Assembly: GCA_014376435.1 (NCBI GenBank)
Contig: JACMRL010000012.1
Location: 1 to 59,396 of the forward strand
Direction of reading: 5' to 3'
DNA from: Bdellovibrio sp.
GTDB lineage: Bacteria; Bdellovibrionota; Bdellovibrionia; Bdellovibrionales; Bdellovibrionaceae
DNA: 59,396 nt
A program made the translations under genes and the position numbers. Shown here piece after piece: positions 25,958 through 34,227 of this stretch; position 1 is the first letter of the stretch; each line of letters begins with the position of its first letter. The notes beneath the pieces were generated by a model that did no database searches, was not told the origin of the DNA, and saw only the letters and a program-made list of their open reading frames with translations.

Positions 25958-26830
25958 GTGCGTACCGGACGCGATGTTAACCAGATAAAAGTTGAACAGA
26001 TAAGGCAGACAAGATATTTTCCCAACATGGTTTTATTAGTACTCATCAACTCAATATCTATTTTTGGCTATGCTACTTTCGTATTAAATCCGCAGTTATT
26101 AAACCAATTCTCTTGGGCGCCCGCAATTTTTGTCGTTTCGTTTCCATTGTTTGCTCAAGCACAAATTCTTGTTGGATTTTTGGTGATGGCAGTCGAATGC
26201 CACAGAGGCTTAAATAAATCCTGGTATTTTTATTTTGCAGCTGCTTTTTTGATCAGTTTTGTCATGGAATATGCTGGAACCACTTACGGAATACCGTTTG
26301 GAAAATATTCTTATACGTCTTTTTTGGGCTGGAAGATCGCCGGCCAGGTTCCAGTTTTAATTCCTTTAAGTTGGTTTTTTATGGCGCTTCCAAGTTATCT
26401 GATTGCGGAACAAATTTTAGGACAGCATCGCTGGCCTTTTGCTAAAACGTTGTTAGGATCCGTTTTGTTAGTTTCATGGGATCTTACTTTGGATCCGGCA
26501 ATGAGCCATCTGACCTCGTATTGGATTTGGGAAGAGACCGCTAATTCCATCTTAAAAATTCCAATCAAAAATATATTTGGCTGGATTTTTACGGGAATTT
26601 TGATCCTTGGCAGCTTCGAACTTAAAGGTCTCAAAATGCCAGAAAAATGGAAACAAGATCAATTTCCGCTTAAATTTTATGCTGCGAACCTGATGTTACC
26701 CGTCGGTTTTTCAATCGCCGCAGGGCTTTGGTTTCCGGTCGTGGCGACAATTCTTGTTTTATTTTTCTGCATTTGGGTGAGCAAACAGACGGGTGGTTTT
26801 CGTAATTTTTGGAAGTCCGAACCAGAATGA
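25958..26830 (+). CDS. cruF: CruF-type carotenoid 1',2'-hydratase
   Basis: 290 residues, about eight hydrophobic helices, DUF422 family. Recognised by Glu-Tyr-Ala-Gly-Thr-Thr-Tyr-Gly-Ile-Pro-Phe-Gly-Lys-Tyr-Ser-Tyr-Thr (residues 104-120), Val-Pro-Val-Leu-Ile-Pro-Leu-Ser-Trp (131-139) and Trp-Asp-Leu-Thr-Leu-Asp-Pro-Ala-Met (174-182). CruF adds water across the psi end of gamma-carotene, giving the 1'-OH that is later glycosylated. The GTG 25958 start is preceded by TTTTAAGG. The next gene overlaps its stop (ATGA), so translation is coupled. Confidence 0.88.
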   Translation: MRTGRDVNQIKVEQIRQTRYFPNMVLLVLINSISIFGYATFVLNPQLLNQFSWAPAIFVVSFPLFAQAQILVGFLVMAVECHRGLNKSWYFYFAAAFLISFVMEYAGTTYGIPFGKYSYTSFLGWKIAGQVPVLIPLSWFFMALPSYLIAEQILGQHRWPFAKTLLGSVLLVSWDLTLDPAMSHLTSYWIWEETANSILKIPIKNIFGWIFTGILILGSFELKGLKMPEKWKQDQFPLKFYAANLMLPVGFSIAAGLWFPVVATILVLFFCIWVSKQTGGFRNFWKSEPE

Positions 26831-27465
26831 GCTTTACGACAGCCTGGGCGCTAAAATTATTAAACGTTTATTTAGCATTCAGATATAGAGCATCGTTCCA
26901 TTCCGTCAATGTCGACGTTTCCGCAGTTCAAGGCAAAGTTGTTTCCGACCAGTCCGTCTTGTTTATTGCTAATCACAGCAGCTGGTGGGACGGTTTTTTT
27001 GTTTTTGAAGTGTTTAAAAAATTAAAACTAAAAAAAGAATTTAAGATCGTAATGCTTGAAAGCGAACTTAAGAAATTTCCATTCTTTAGGCTGTGCGGCG
27101 CAGTTGGGTTAATACCTAAAAATTTACAACACAATGAGAAAATTTTTAAAGAATTAAAAAATTACTGCGTTTGCTTTTTCCCGCAGGGCCATTTAACCCC
27201 ACAAAATGAGCGCCCATTAATTTTTCGCGCCGGAATCAACGATCTAATTCGAGAACTGCATCCGGTGCAAATTATCGTTATTGGTGTGCACATCGAGCCG
27301 CTTCATTTTATGAAGCCAACCGCGCTGATCAAAGCTAGCTATTTTGCAGCCAGTGACGGCGACATCGTAGATCGCGCGGCGTTGGCAGTGGCCACAGAAA
27401 AAAATTTGGACCAAATTAGTCACGAGTGGACAAAGCAAATCTTTTTAACGAGAGCCAAGCCATGA
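26827..27465 (+). CDS. cruD: CruD-like carotenoid glycoside acyltransferase (PlsC family)
   Basis: 212 residues from ATG 26827, which overlaps the cruF stop. PlsC/LPLAT motifs: Asn-His50-Ser-Ser-Trp-Trp-Asp55 (HxxxxD, catalytic), and Phe-Pro-Gln-Gly (118-121), a variant of the usual FPEG. Between CruF and a CruC-like glycosyltransferase, the best role is transfer of a fatty acyl chain to the carotenoid glucoside, as CruD does in green sulfur bacteria. A general lysophospholipid acyltransferase is the alternative; the Glu-to-Gln change and context argue for a specialised acceptor. Overlaps the next gene by 4 bases. Confidence 0.75.
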   Translation: MSFTTAWALKLLNVYLAFRYRASFHSVNVDVSAVQGKVVSDQSVLFIANHSSWWDGFFVFEVFKKLKLKKEFKIVMLESELKKFPFFRLCGAVGLIPKNLQHNEKIFKELKNYCVCFFPQGHLTPQNERPLIFRAGINDLIRELHPVQIIVIGVHIEPLHFMKPTALIKASYFAASDGDIVDRAALAVATEKNLDQISHEWTKQIFLTRAKP

Positions 27466-28607
27466 TATTAGCCAATTTTACTTTGTGGATCCTTTTACTT
27501 TTTTTAGCGATGTGTTGTTTAAATTATTTTACTGCGTTTAGGCTGGATCAAGTTAAATTAAAACTTAATACGCATTTGCCCGCGGCGAGCGTGCTAATTC
27601 CTGCACGCAATGAGGCTCATAATTTGGTTCAACTCATTCCCAGTCTTCTGAATTCAAATTATAAAGAATTTGAAATTTTGGTCTTAAATGATGGCTCAGA
27701 AGATCAGACCGAAAAAGTTGCCTTGGGTTTGCTAGAAAAAAGTCACATACCTTACCGTGTAATACAGGGTAAAAAATGGAATTCTGACTTGGGCATCAGC
27801 GGTAAAAATTATGCGTGTCAGCAGTTAGCAGAACTGGCCCAAGGCGAAATTTTTATTTTTTGTGATGCCGATGTTACGGTTGCCGCGGATACCGTGCAGA
27901 AAACTTTAAGTTTTATTCAGCAAAACCCTGAAGCTTCGGGGATGTCTGGCTTACCGAAAATAAAATCGCATGGCTTTTACGAAAATCTAATTTTTCCTTG
28001 GATCATGCAGATTCCATTAATGATCAGTCTTCCACTTGCATTTGCCTGGAGACTTCCGATTGCCTCGATGCAGATGGCTAATGGTCAGTGGTTAGCAATT
28101 CGTAAAAGCGCCTATGATAAAAGCGGTGGCCACCGCGCGCTGGGAACTGCGGTCGTCGAAGATATGCAGCTAGCAAGAAATCTAGTTAATAAATCATTGG
28201 GTGGGCTAATCCCCGTGCTTGCGGCAAAAGACGTGTCCGTGCAAATGTATTTTGACTGGAATTCAATGGTGGCAGGTTTTTCTAAAAATTTAATTTTAAT
28301 TTATGGTGGAAGACCGGTTTATTTTCTTACATTGCTAATGTTCGTAAACCTGGTTTTTTTGGTTCCACTTTGGTTTCTGGGTGTATCGCTGGTTCACGTC
28401 ACGTTGGGTTTAAGCGCTTTATTTATTCTTCGGCTTCTAACTGCGTTGTCTTTTGGTAGCTCGCTTTTGAATGCAGTTTTACAGTTTTTTCTTCATTGGC
28501 CATCATTACTAGTACTTAATTATTTTTCGATCTTAATTTTGAATAATTACTACAACCACGTCACCGACTGGAAGGGTCGGAAGACCCAGCAGGCAGGTGC
28601 ACGGTGA
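27462..28607 (+). CDS. cruC: CruC-like carotenoid glycosyltransferase (GT2)
   Basis: 381 residues from ATG 27462 (ATGA overlap with cruD). GT-A family 2: Val-Leu-Ile-Pro-Ala-Arg-Asn-Glu (44-51), Asn-Asp-Gly-Ser-Glu-Asp (76-81), the metal-binding Asp-Ala-Asp-Val (135-138), a catalytic-type Val-Val-Glu-Asp near residue 228, and three to four membrane helices at the N and C termini. CruC transfers glucose to the 1'-hydroxyl made by CruF. A hydrophobic, membrane-anchored GT2 in this position fits CruC better than a polysaccharide synthase. It overlaps the cyclase gene (GTGA). Confidence 0.8.
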   Translation: MILANFTLWILLLFLAMCCLNYFTAFRLDQVKLKLNTHLPAASVLIPARNEAHNLVQLIPSLLNSNYKEFEILVLNDGSEDQTEKVALGLLEKSHIPYRVIQGKKWNSDLGISGKNYACQQLAELAQGEIFIFCDADVTVAADTVQKTLSFIQQNPEASGMSGLPKIKSHGFYENLIFPWIMQIPLMISLPLAFAWRLPIASMQMANGQWLAIRKSAYDKSGGHRALGTAVVEDMQLARNLVNKSLGGLIPVLAAKDVSVQMYFDWNSMVAGFSKNLILIYGGRPVYFLTLLMFVNLVFLVPLWFLGVSLVHVTLGLSALFILRLLTALSFGSSLLNAVLQFFLHWPSLLVLNYFSILILNNYYNHVTDWKGRKTQQAGAR

Positions 28608-30619
28608 ACATTTATGATCACGTCATATTCGGGGCAGGGCTTTCGGGATTATTAAAAGCCGAAAGCTTGATGGATTCTGTGTCTACCAATGAACGAGTAT
28701 TGCTAATAGATTCAAATTCAAAAAATGTTTGTCAGCGAACTTTTTGTGCGTGGAGAAATAAAACAGACCAACATCATCCGCATGAAAATTTGGTATCCCA
28801 CAGTTACAGCCAATTTAGAATCACGGCAAAGAGTGATCAATGCGGCGAAATTAAATCCTTTGATGATTTTGTATACGAAAGAATTTCGGGAGACGCATTT
28901 TATAGATTCATGCATCAAAAAATTTTTGCGGATTTTCGTTTTGAGATTTTGGAAGAGTCGGTTGTTCAAGTGCGCGAAAGCAAAGAATATGTCGAAATAG
29001 AAACCAGTTCTGGCCAGAAAATCTATGCGCGAAAAGTTTGGAATTCCCTGATGCAGGGAAAGCCGGATATAATTCAACATTTTTTTGGTTTTGAAATCGA
29101 AACTGAGAAAGACTTTTTCAACGAAAATTTGGTAGATTTGATGGATTTTAGGTTAGAGCAAGATAAAGAGGTGCGCTTTGTCTATCATTTACCTTTTTCG
29201 AAGAGGGTAGGTCTGGTTGAGTTTACAATTTTCTCTACAACTATTTTGTCGACCCAAGAATATGAAATGCGGCTTCGACGCTATTTGGAGAGGGTTCACA
29301 ATTTAGTTAATTTTACAGTTTTAAATGTTGAGATGGGTGCAATTCCCATGTCACTAGACCCCTGGCCGCTGTTTTCAAGTTCGATGGGCTTCGACCGAAT
29401 TACGCCGATTGGCGGAGCAGCTGGTAAAATAAAAGCCAGTACCGGCTATTCGTTCATGCGTAATCAGTCAGAGCACCGAAAAAATCAGTCGGAAGCGAAA
29501 ATGAACGGACACAACTTTTTCCAATGGCGATTTCAGGTCTACGATACTTTACTAATTGGTATTATGAAGTCAGATGGGGCCGTGATTTCTGAAATATTTC
29601 CGAAGCTTTTCGCCCAGAACAGAAGTGCTGTGCTTTTTCGCTTTCTTGATGAAAAGACAAAATTTTTTGAAGAAATTAGAATCTTCATCAAACTACCGTG
29701 GAAACATTTTCTAAAGCAGTTGGGTATTAATTATCCTTTTTTTTTCGTTGCTGCATTTCTTATTTTTTTTAATTTTATGTTGGATTTAAATGAAGCTTTT
29801 AAACTCGCGGTCAATCAAGCGCATTATTTGCGATGGTGGCTTTTTCCAGTGGTGGGATTATTCACGATAGGTATCGCGCATGGTGCGATTGATCATTTGC
29901 TGAACCCAGAAATATCCAAATTTCGATTTTATACTTCCTATTTCGCAGGATTAATCAGTTTTATAGCTTTGTGGTTGATCAGCCCTATTCTTTCCCTAGC
30001 CGTTTTTATTCTGATTTCAGCTGACCACTTTGGTGAAAATCAATTTTTAAGAGCGATAAAAATTTCGAATAATCAGCGAGCAGTTAGAGTGCTTTCATTT
30101 GTTTGGGGTCTTTCGGTGTCACTGATGGCGCCGTTATTCAACTGGGAATCGGCGAAATCGATACTGGCAATATTGGTTAGAAATCCTAATTTCGGTAATT
30201 TATTTTCGACGACTCAAGCGGCGGTATTGGGATTTTTCTTCGCCGCCGTTGCTGTCGTAAGTGCACACGTTATTTCTAAATATGAAGAGAAGGCCTTGGG
30301 CCGAAGCCTGCCCGGGGCAATATCTAGTGTAGTTTTATGTTTTACGTTATGGGCCATGCCACTTGTACCAGGGTTTTTAACTTTTTTCTGTTTTTGGCAT
30401 GCTCGCGATACGATTTTTCAACAAAGAAAACAGCTGAACTGGTCAGCTAAAAAGTATCTCTTGGAAGCAGCACCGTACACGATGGTAGCAAGTTTTAGTT
30501 TACTGGGTTTGCTTTTTTATTTTGATTCGTTCGAACAAATTTGGTCGTATTTATTTTTATTATTAGGGGCCTTAACTGTTTCACATTCATTCGTAATGAA
30601 ACGTTTTTATAAAATCTAA
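28604..30619 (+). CDS. crtY-blh: Lycopene cyclase (CrtY) fused to Brp/Blh beta-carotene 15,15'-dioxygenase
   Basis: 671 residues from GTG 28604. Residues 1 to about 372 are a CrtY-type flavoprotein: Val-Ile-Phe-Gly-Ala-Gly-Leu-Ser-Gly (7-15), Ile-Asp-Ser near 35, and the cyclase signature Pro-Ile-Gly-Gly-Ala-Ala-Gly...Ser-Thr-Gly-Tyr-Ser-Phe (268-284). Residues about 377-671 are a multi-spanning Brp/Blh dioxygenase: Ile-Ala-His426-Gly-Ala-Ile-Asp-His431, Ser-Ala-Asp-His475-Phe-Gly, Phe-Trp-His599-Ala-Arg-Asp-Thr603. By memory of Blh, the fourth iron ligand is the second His of a HxxxH; here that place is Thr603. The fusion couples lycopene cyclisation to cleavage into retinal for the adjacent rhodopsin. 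There is no linker frameshift; one continuous frame. Confidence 0.92.
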   Translation: MNIYDHVIFGAGLSGLLKAESLMDSVSTNERVLLIDSNSKNVCQRTFCAWRNKTDQHHPHENLVSHSYSQFRITAKSDQCGEIKSFDDFVYERISGDAFYRFMHQKIFADFRFEILEESVVQVRESKEYVEIETSSGQKIYARKVWNSLMQGKPDIIQHFFGFEIETEKDFFNENLVDLMDFRLEQDKEVRFVYHLPFSKRVGLVEFTIFSTTILSTQEYEMRLRRYLERVHNLVNFTVLNVEMGAIPMSLDPWPLFSSSMGFDRITPIGGAAGKIKASTGYSFMRNQSEHRKNQSEAKMNGHNFFQWRFQVYDTLLIGIMKSDGAVISEIFPKLFAQNRSAVLFRFLDEKTKFFEEIRIFIKLPWKHFLKQLGINYPFFFVAAFLIFFNFMLDLNEAFKLAVNQAHYLRWWLFPVVGLFTIGIAHGAIDHLLNPEISKFRFYTSYFAGLISFIALWLISPILSLAVFILISADHFGENQFLRAIKISNNQRAVRVLSFVWGLSVSLMAPLFNWESAKSILAILVRNPNFGNLFSTTQAAVLGFFFAAVAVVSAHVISKYEEKALGRSLPGAISSVVLCFTLWAMPLVPGFLTFFCFWHARDTIFQQRKQLNWSAKKYLLEAAPYTMVASFSLLGLLFYFDSFEQIWSYLFLLLGALTVSHSFVMKRFYKI

Positions 30620-30640
30620 ATCAGTCGACTGTGCAAAAAA

Positions 30641-30669
30641 AAAGACAGAAATGATTAGTTTCTGTCTTT
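30641..30669. terminator. Bidirectional terminator between crtY-blh and rhodopsin
   Basis: AAAGACAGAAA (30641-30651) pairs perfectly with TTTCTGTCTTT (30659-30669) around a seven-base loop. An A-run lies on the left (T-run on the minus strand) and T-rich bases on the right. It sits between two convergent genes and can end both transcripts. Confidence 0.75.
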
Positions 30670-30696
30670 CCGTAATTGCCTCTAATTATTTTTTAA

Positions 30697-31458
30697 TTAG
30701 TGCTTAGCTGGCAAAGATCCGTCGGCTTCTGACTTCGCATACGCAATCCAGTAGATCATGATTCCGTAAAATGCTTTTGCTAATATGTCCGCTACTGCGT
30801 AACCAACTTGAACGCTGACTAGTGACGTCTCCGGCGCAATTCCAAACATGGGCAGCATGTATGTAATTGGGTAGAAGCCCCACGTGAATAACAATAATAA
30901 ACGAATATTTTTCATTAATGTTTGAACGTACGGTGGTTGGCTAGGAATTGTGGATCCTAATTTCGCCCACAATACATATAAAATGTAAACGAATGGAATC
31001 GAGCTTAGAGTTCCCCAAATAGCACGAGTTGTTGTATCCGTTGAAAGCTCTCCTGGGTATCCAAGTGCAATCATCAAAAAAGCTGCCAGAGCTAATTTAC
31101 CAAAAAGGCCTTCGCGGTCTTTTTTTGGTAATGCGAGTACGGCGATTAACTCAACTAACAAAAGCGGAACCGTAAGTAACCAGTCAACGTATCTGTAAGC
31201 ATCGTTAAATGGTTTTCCAGAAGGAACGTACTGTCCGTTTATTAATGTGAATGCACCTTCCCAGCTATTTAAGATTCTGAAATAGTGGTAGCAAGCGATT
31301 GCCACAACCAGACCAGAAACTAACAGGGCCGGACGATACTTTTCACCGACTTGTGATCTTCCTACGATGAAGAAGATGAATGCAGCAAACATCGCCGCAA
31401 TCGTTAATGAGAACATGTTATAAACTAACATGTACTGTACAGAGTTCAAATTTGTCAT
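30697..31458 (-). CDS. Xanthorhodopsin-like light-driven proton pump
   Basis: 253 residues, seven helices. The Schiff-base lysine is Lys228 (Asp-Ile-Leu-Ala-Lys-Ala-Phe-Tyr-Gly). The helix C triad Asp92-Thr96-Glu103 is the Asp/Thr/Glu of proteorhodopsin-type outward H+ pumps. Leu100 (position 105 in proteorhodopsin) predicts green absorption. His58 is the counter-ion partner His. The segment Trp-Gly149-Thr-Leu-Ser-Ser puts Gly at the fenestration position where xanthorhodopsin and Gloeobacter rhodopsin bind a carotenoid antenna and non-binding pumps have a bulky residue. Flanked by retinal and carotenoid genes and convergent with crtY-blh. Confidence 0.95.
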   Translation of the reverse strand: MTNLNSVQYMLVYNMFSLTIAAMFAAFIFFIVGRSQVGEKYRPALLVSGLVVAIACYHYFRILNSWEGAFTLINGQYVPSGKPFNDAYRYVDWLLTVPLLLVELIAVLALPKKDREGLFGKLALAAFLMIALGYPGELSTDTTTRAIWGTLSSIPFVYILYVLWAKLGSTIPSQPPYVQTLMKNIRLLLLFTWGFYPITYMLPMFGIAPETSLVSVQVGYAVADILAKAFYGIMIYWIAYAKSEADGSLPAKH

Positions 31459-31589
31459 ATCTTTATTTTTTCCATTTCTAGTGTGTTTGTCTGGTTGTAT
31501 TTCTTTACGTATGTCAATATTAGTTAAACTTCATTTCTTTAGCAACAATTTTTCTTGCCATTTATTTTTGAGTCACATAGTTTCTGGAT
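31459..31589. promoter_or_regulatory. Divergent promoter region of rhodopsin and crtEIB
   Basis: 131 AT-rich bases between two divergent genes of the light-harvesting island. They must carry both promoters. On the minus strand a TTGACA (31517-31512) is a possible -35 for the rhodopsin, but I see no good -10 at the matching distance. No clear shared operator found. Confidence 0.4.
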
Positions 31590-32669
31590 GTGGAAAAACA
31601 CTATTTGAACCCTAAAGAGCAGACGAAAAAATCTGGTTCGTCTTTTTTAGCTGCAGAAAACCTTGCTCGTTTTCTTACCAGCGATCTCATTTCCTTCTGT
31701 GCTGAAGACCTGAACAAAATTGTTTTGAGTCCGTTGCAAAACTTTACCAATTCCGGTTCTAACTTATTTCGTGCACGCTTGGTTGAGCTTTCGATGTCCT
31801 TGTGCTCGAGTAAATCACTGGTGTTTACAAGACAATTTCAAAAGGAAATCAGCCTGAAGCTTTCGAAATTGCTCGAAGCACTTCATGCGGGTTCTTTAAT
31901 CATCGATGACATTCAGGATGGTGCTCTTACCAGGCGCGGCCGACCCGCTCTGCACGCAGAAATCGGCACTCCTTTAGCCATCAATTCTGGTATTTGGCTT
32001 TATTTCTGGGCACTGGATCTGATAGAAAAAATGGGATTAGAGCCCCGCACCGAGCTTGATCTGACTAGACTGTGTCACAAAACATTGTTTCAGGGCCATC
32101 TGGGTCAAGCGCTGGATCTTGGTGTACGGATTGACGAAGTCAGCCAGCAAAGAGCTCGTGAACTTTCGATTTCAGCGCTGAAGCTAAAAACGGGAACCTT
32201 AATGTCATTAGCCTCTGAGCTTGGGGCCGTTGTCTGTGGCGTTCACCCCGAGGTGCGCGAAGCTCTTAAAAATTTCGGTTTAAATTTTGGTTTTGCATTG
32301 CAAAGCTTTAATGATCTGGGCGAGTACGCTTTGAATTCTGAAAGTATCAGCCAGGATTTGATTTTAGGCAGGCCCTCGTGGATTTGGGTTTGTGCCTCTG
32401 AGCATTTAACTTCTGCACAGTATTTGGATTTCACTCAATCGGTTCAGCATTTGCGTGTTTCTGATTTAAGCACTCAAAAAAAACTCATGTTAGAAATCAA
32501 GAAGCAACCGCTTTTAAATTTTGCTCGAAGCCAGGCTAAAAAATTAATGGCGGATAATTTTCAAAAACTAAGTGATCGCTTGTCAAAATTTGATTACGAG
32601 CCCAGCGAACGAGCCGACTGGAAAGAGCTTCAGCGGCTTGGTCAAAAAGTGATGGATACTTATGTCTAA
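31590..32669 (+). CDS. crtE: Geranylgeranyl diphosphate synthase CrtE-like
   Basis: 359 residues from GTG 31590. Trans-prenyltransferase fold: first Asp-rich motif Asp-Asp-Ile-Gln-Asp (106-110) with Arg-Arg-Gly-Arg-Pro-Ala downstream, then Gly-His-Leu-Gly-Gln-Ala-Leu-Asp (169-176) and Leu-Lys-Thr-Gly-Thr. The second Asp-rich motif is degenerate (Phe-Asn241-Asp242-Leu-Gly-Glu245 where DDxxD is usual). It makes GGPP for CrtB. The N terminus (residues 1-60) is longer than in minimal CrtE. First gene of crtE-crtI-crtB; overlaps crtI by 8 bases. Confidence 0.85.
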   Translation: MEKHYLNPKEQTKKSGSSFLAAENLARFLTSDLISFCAEDLNKIVLSPLQNFTNSGSNLFRARLVELSMSLCSSKSLVFTRQFQKEISLKLSKLLEALHAGSLIIDDIQDGALTRRGRPALHAEIGTPLAINSGIWLYFWALDLIEKMGLEPRTELDLTRLCHKTLFQGHLGQALDLGVRIDEVSQQRARELSISALKLKTGTLMSLASELGAVVCGVHPEVREALKNFGLNFGFALQSFNDLGEYALNSESISQDLILGRPSWIWVCASEHLTSAQYLDFTQSVQHLRVSDLSTQKKLMLEIKKQPLLNFARSQAKKLMADNFQKLSDRLSKFDYEPSERADWKELQRLGQKVMDTYV

Positions 32670-34227
32670 TCAATACTTGAGAGTGGCGGTCATCGGTAGC
32701 GGCTTTGGCGGAATGGCCGCAGCCATTCGTCTACAAGCAGCAGGACATCAAGTCACAATATTTGAAAAGCGAGATTTGCCTGGTGGCAGAGCTTACGTTT
32801 ACAAAGACCAGGGCTTTACATTTGATGCGGGACCCACGGTCATCACCGCACCGCAGGCTTTGGAAGAGATTTTCGATTGTGCCGGGGCTAAACTTTCTGA
32901 TTATGTCGAGCTGATGCCGGTTTTTCCATTTTATCGCTTGTTCTGGGAAAACGGTTTCAAATTCGATTATTCGAACGACCTAGACGCAACGATTTCGCAA
33001 ATTCATGCGAAAAACCCAAGTGATGTGGCGGGATATAAGAAATTTTTAGACTACAGTGCCGATGTTTTTCACCAAGGCTATACGAAATTAGCCCACGTCC
33101 CATTTATTAATTGGACTAGTATGATGAAGGCCGCTCCGCAGCTGATCAGATTGGCGGCTTACAGATCAGTTTACAGATCGGTCGCGAAATTTATTAAAGA
33201 CCCGGAACTTCGACAAGTATTTAGTTTTCATTCCTTATTAGTGGGTGGGAATCCATTCAGAACATCTTCGATCTACACGCTGATTCATTTTTTAGAGCGG
33301 AAGTGGGGAGTTACATTTCCACGCGGCGGAACCGGAGCTTTAGTAAACGCAATGATGCGGCTTTTTAAAGAAAAGGGCGGCATTCTTTTGTTGAATTCCG
33401 AGATTGAGAAAATTCATACAAATGAAAATCAAGTGACCGGACTTCAGCTGAAGTCGGGAAGTAATTACCAGTTCGATGCAGTCGTTAGCAATGCTGATGT
33501 GGTGCACACTTACACAAAATTACTGAAGCATGAAGCAGCGGTAGCGCTTGCGCGGAAAAAAGTGTTATCACAAACCCAAAGCATGTCTTTGTTTTTAATA
33601 TATTTTGGCACAAATCGTCAGTATCCAGAAATAGCTCATCACAATATACTTTTTGGAGCCCGTTACGAAGAGTTACTGGCAGAAATTTTTGGCTCAAAGA
33701 AAAAAGTTCCGGACGATTTTTCACTTTATCTTCATGCCCCGTCGCGAACGGATGAAAAAATGGCTCCGCCAGGGTGCGAAGCTTTTTATGTGCTTTCACC
33801 AGTGCCACACCTGGGACATGCGAAAGTAGATTGGAAAGTGGAAGGGCCGAAGTACGCTGACAAAATTTTAAAATATATGGAAAAGCGTTACTTGCCGGAT
33901 TTAACCAAGCACATTGTCACGCAAAGAATTTTCACGCCAGATGATTTTAAAGATACTTTCAATTCACACTTGGGCTCGGCCTTTTCAACTGAACCCGTGC
34001 TAACGCAGAGTGCGTACTTTAGAACTCATAACCGCGACCCACATTTAAAAGGAATGTACTTTGTCGGTGCGGGAACTCATCCCGGCGCGGGTGTTCCGGG
34101 TGTTGTTAACTCTGCAAAAGCCACGGCCGAATTAATTTCTGCCGATCTTCGTTCTGGTTATTTTCAGCCCGTAAGATCCATGGCCGCTATCGATGAAACT
34201 CGGTCTGCCGTTGACATTACCCCGTGA
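32662..34227 (+). CDS. crtI: Phytoene desaturase CrtI
   Basis: 521 residues. The N-terminal FAD-binding motif is Val-Ile-Gly-Ser-Gly-Phe-Gly-Gly-Met-Ala, followed by Phe-Asp-Ala-Gly-Pro-Thr-Val-Ile-Thr-Ala-Pro. The C-terminal CrtI signature is Phe-Val-Gly-Ala-Gly-Thr-His-Pro-Gly-Ala-Gly-Val-Pro-Gly-Val. Usual length for bacterial CrtI, converting phytoene to lycopene. No separate CrtD (3',4'-desaturase) is present in the window, so CrtI may do extra desaturation or the final carotenoid lacks it. Overlaps crtE by 8 and crtB by 35 bases. Confidence 0.95.
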   Translation: MSNQYLRVAVIGSGFGGMAAAIRLQAAGHQVTIFEKRDLPGGRAYVYKDQGFTFDAGPTVITAPQALEEIFDCAGAKLSDYVELMPVFPFYRLFWENGFKFDYSNDLDATISQIHAKNPSDVAGYKKFLDYSADVFHQGYTKLAHVPFINWTSMMKAAPQLIRLAAYRSVYRSVAKFIKDPELRQVFSFHSLLVGGNPFRTSSIYTLIHFLERKWGVTFPRGGTGALVNAMMRLFKEKGGILLLNSEIEKIHTNENQVTGLQLKSGSNYQFDAVVSNADVVHTYTKLLKHEAAVALARKKVLSQTQSMSLFLIYFGTNRQYPEIAHHNILFGARYEELLAEIFGSKKKVPDDFSLYLHAPSRTDEKMAPPGCEAFYVLSPVPHLGHAKVDWKVEGPKYADKILKYMEKRYLPDLTKHIVTQRIFTPDDFKDTFNSHLGSAFSTEPVLTQSAYFRTHNRDPHLKGMYFVGAGTHPGAGVPGVVNSAKATAELISADLRSGYFQPVRSMAAIDETRSAVDITP

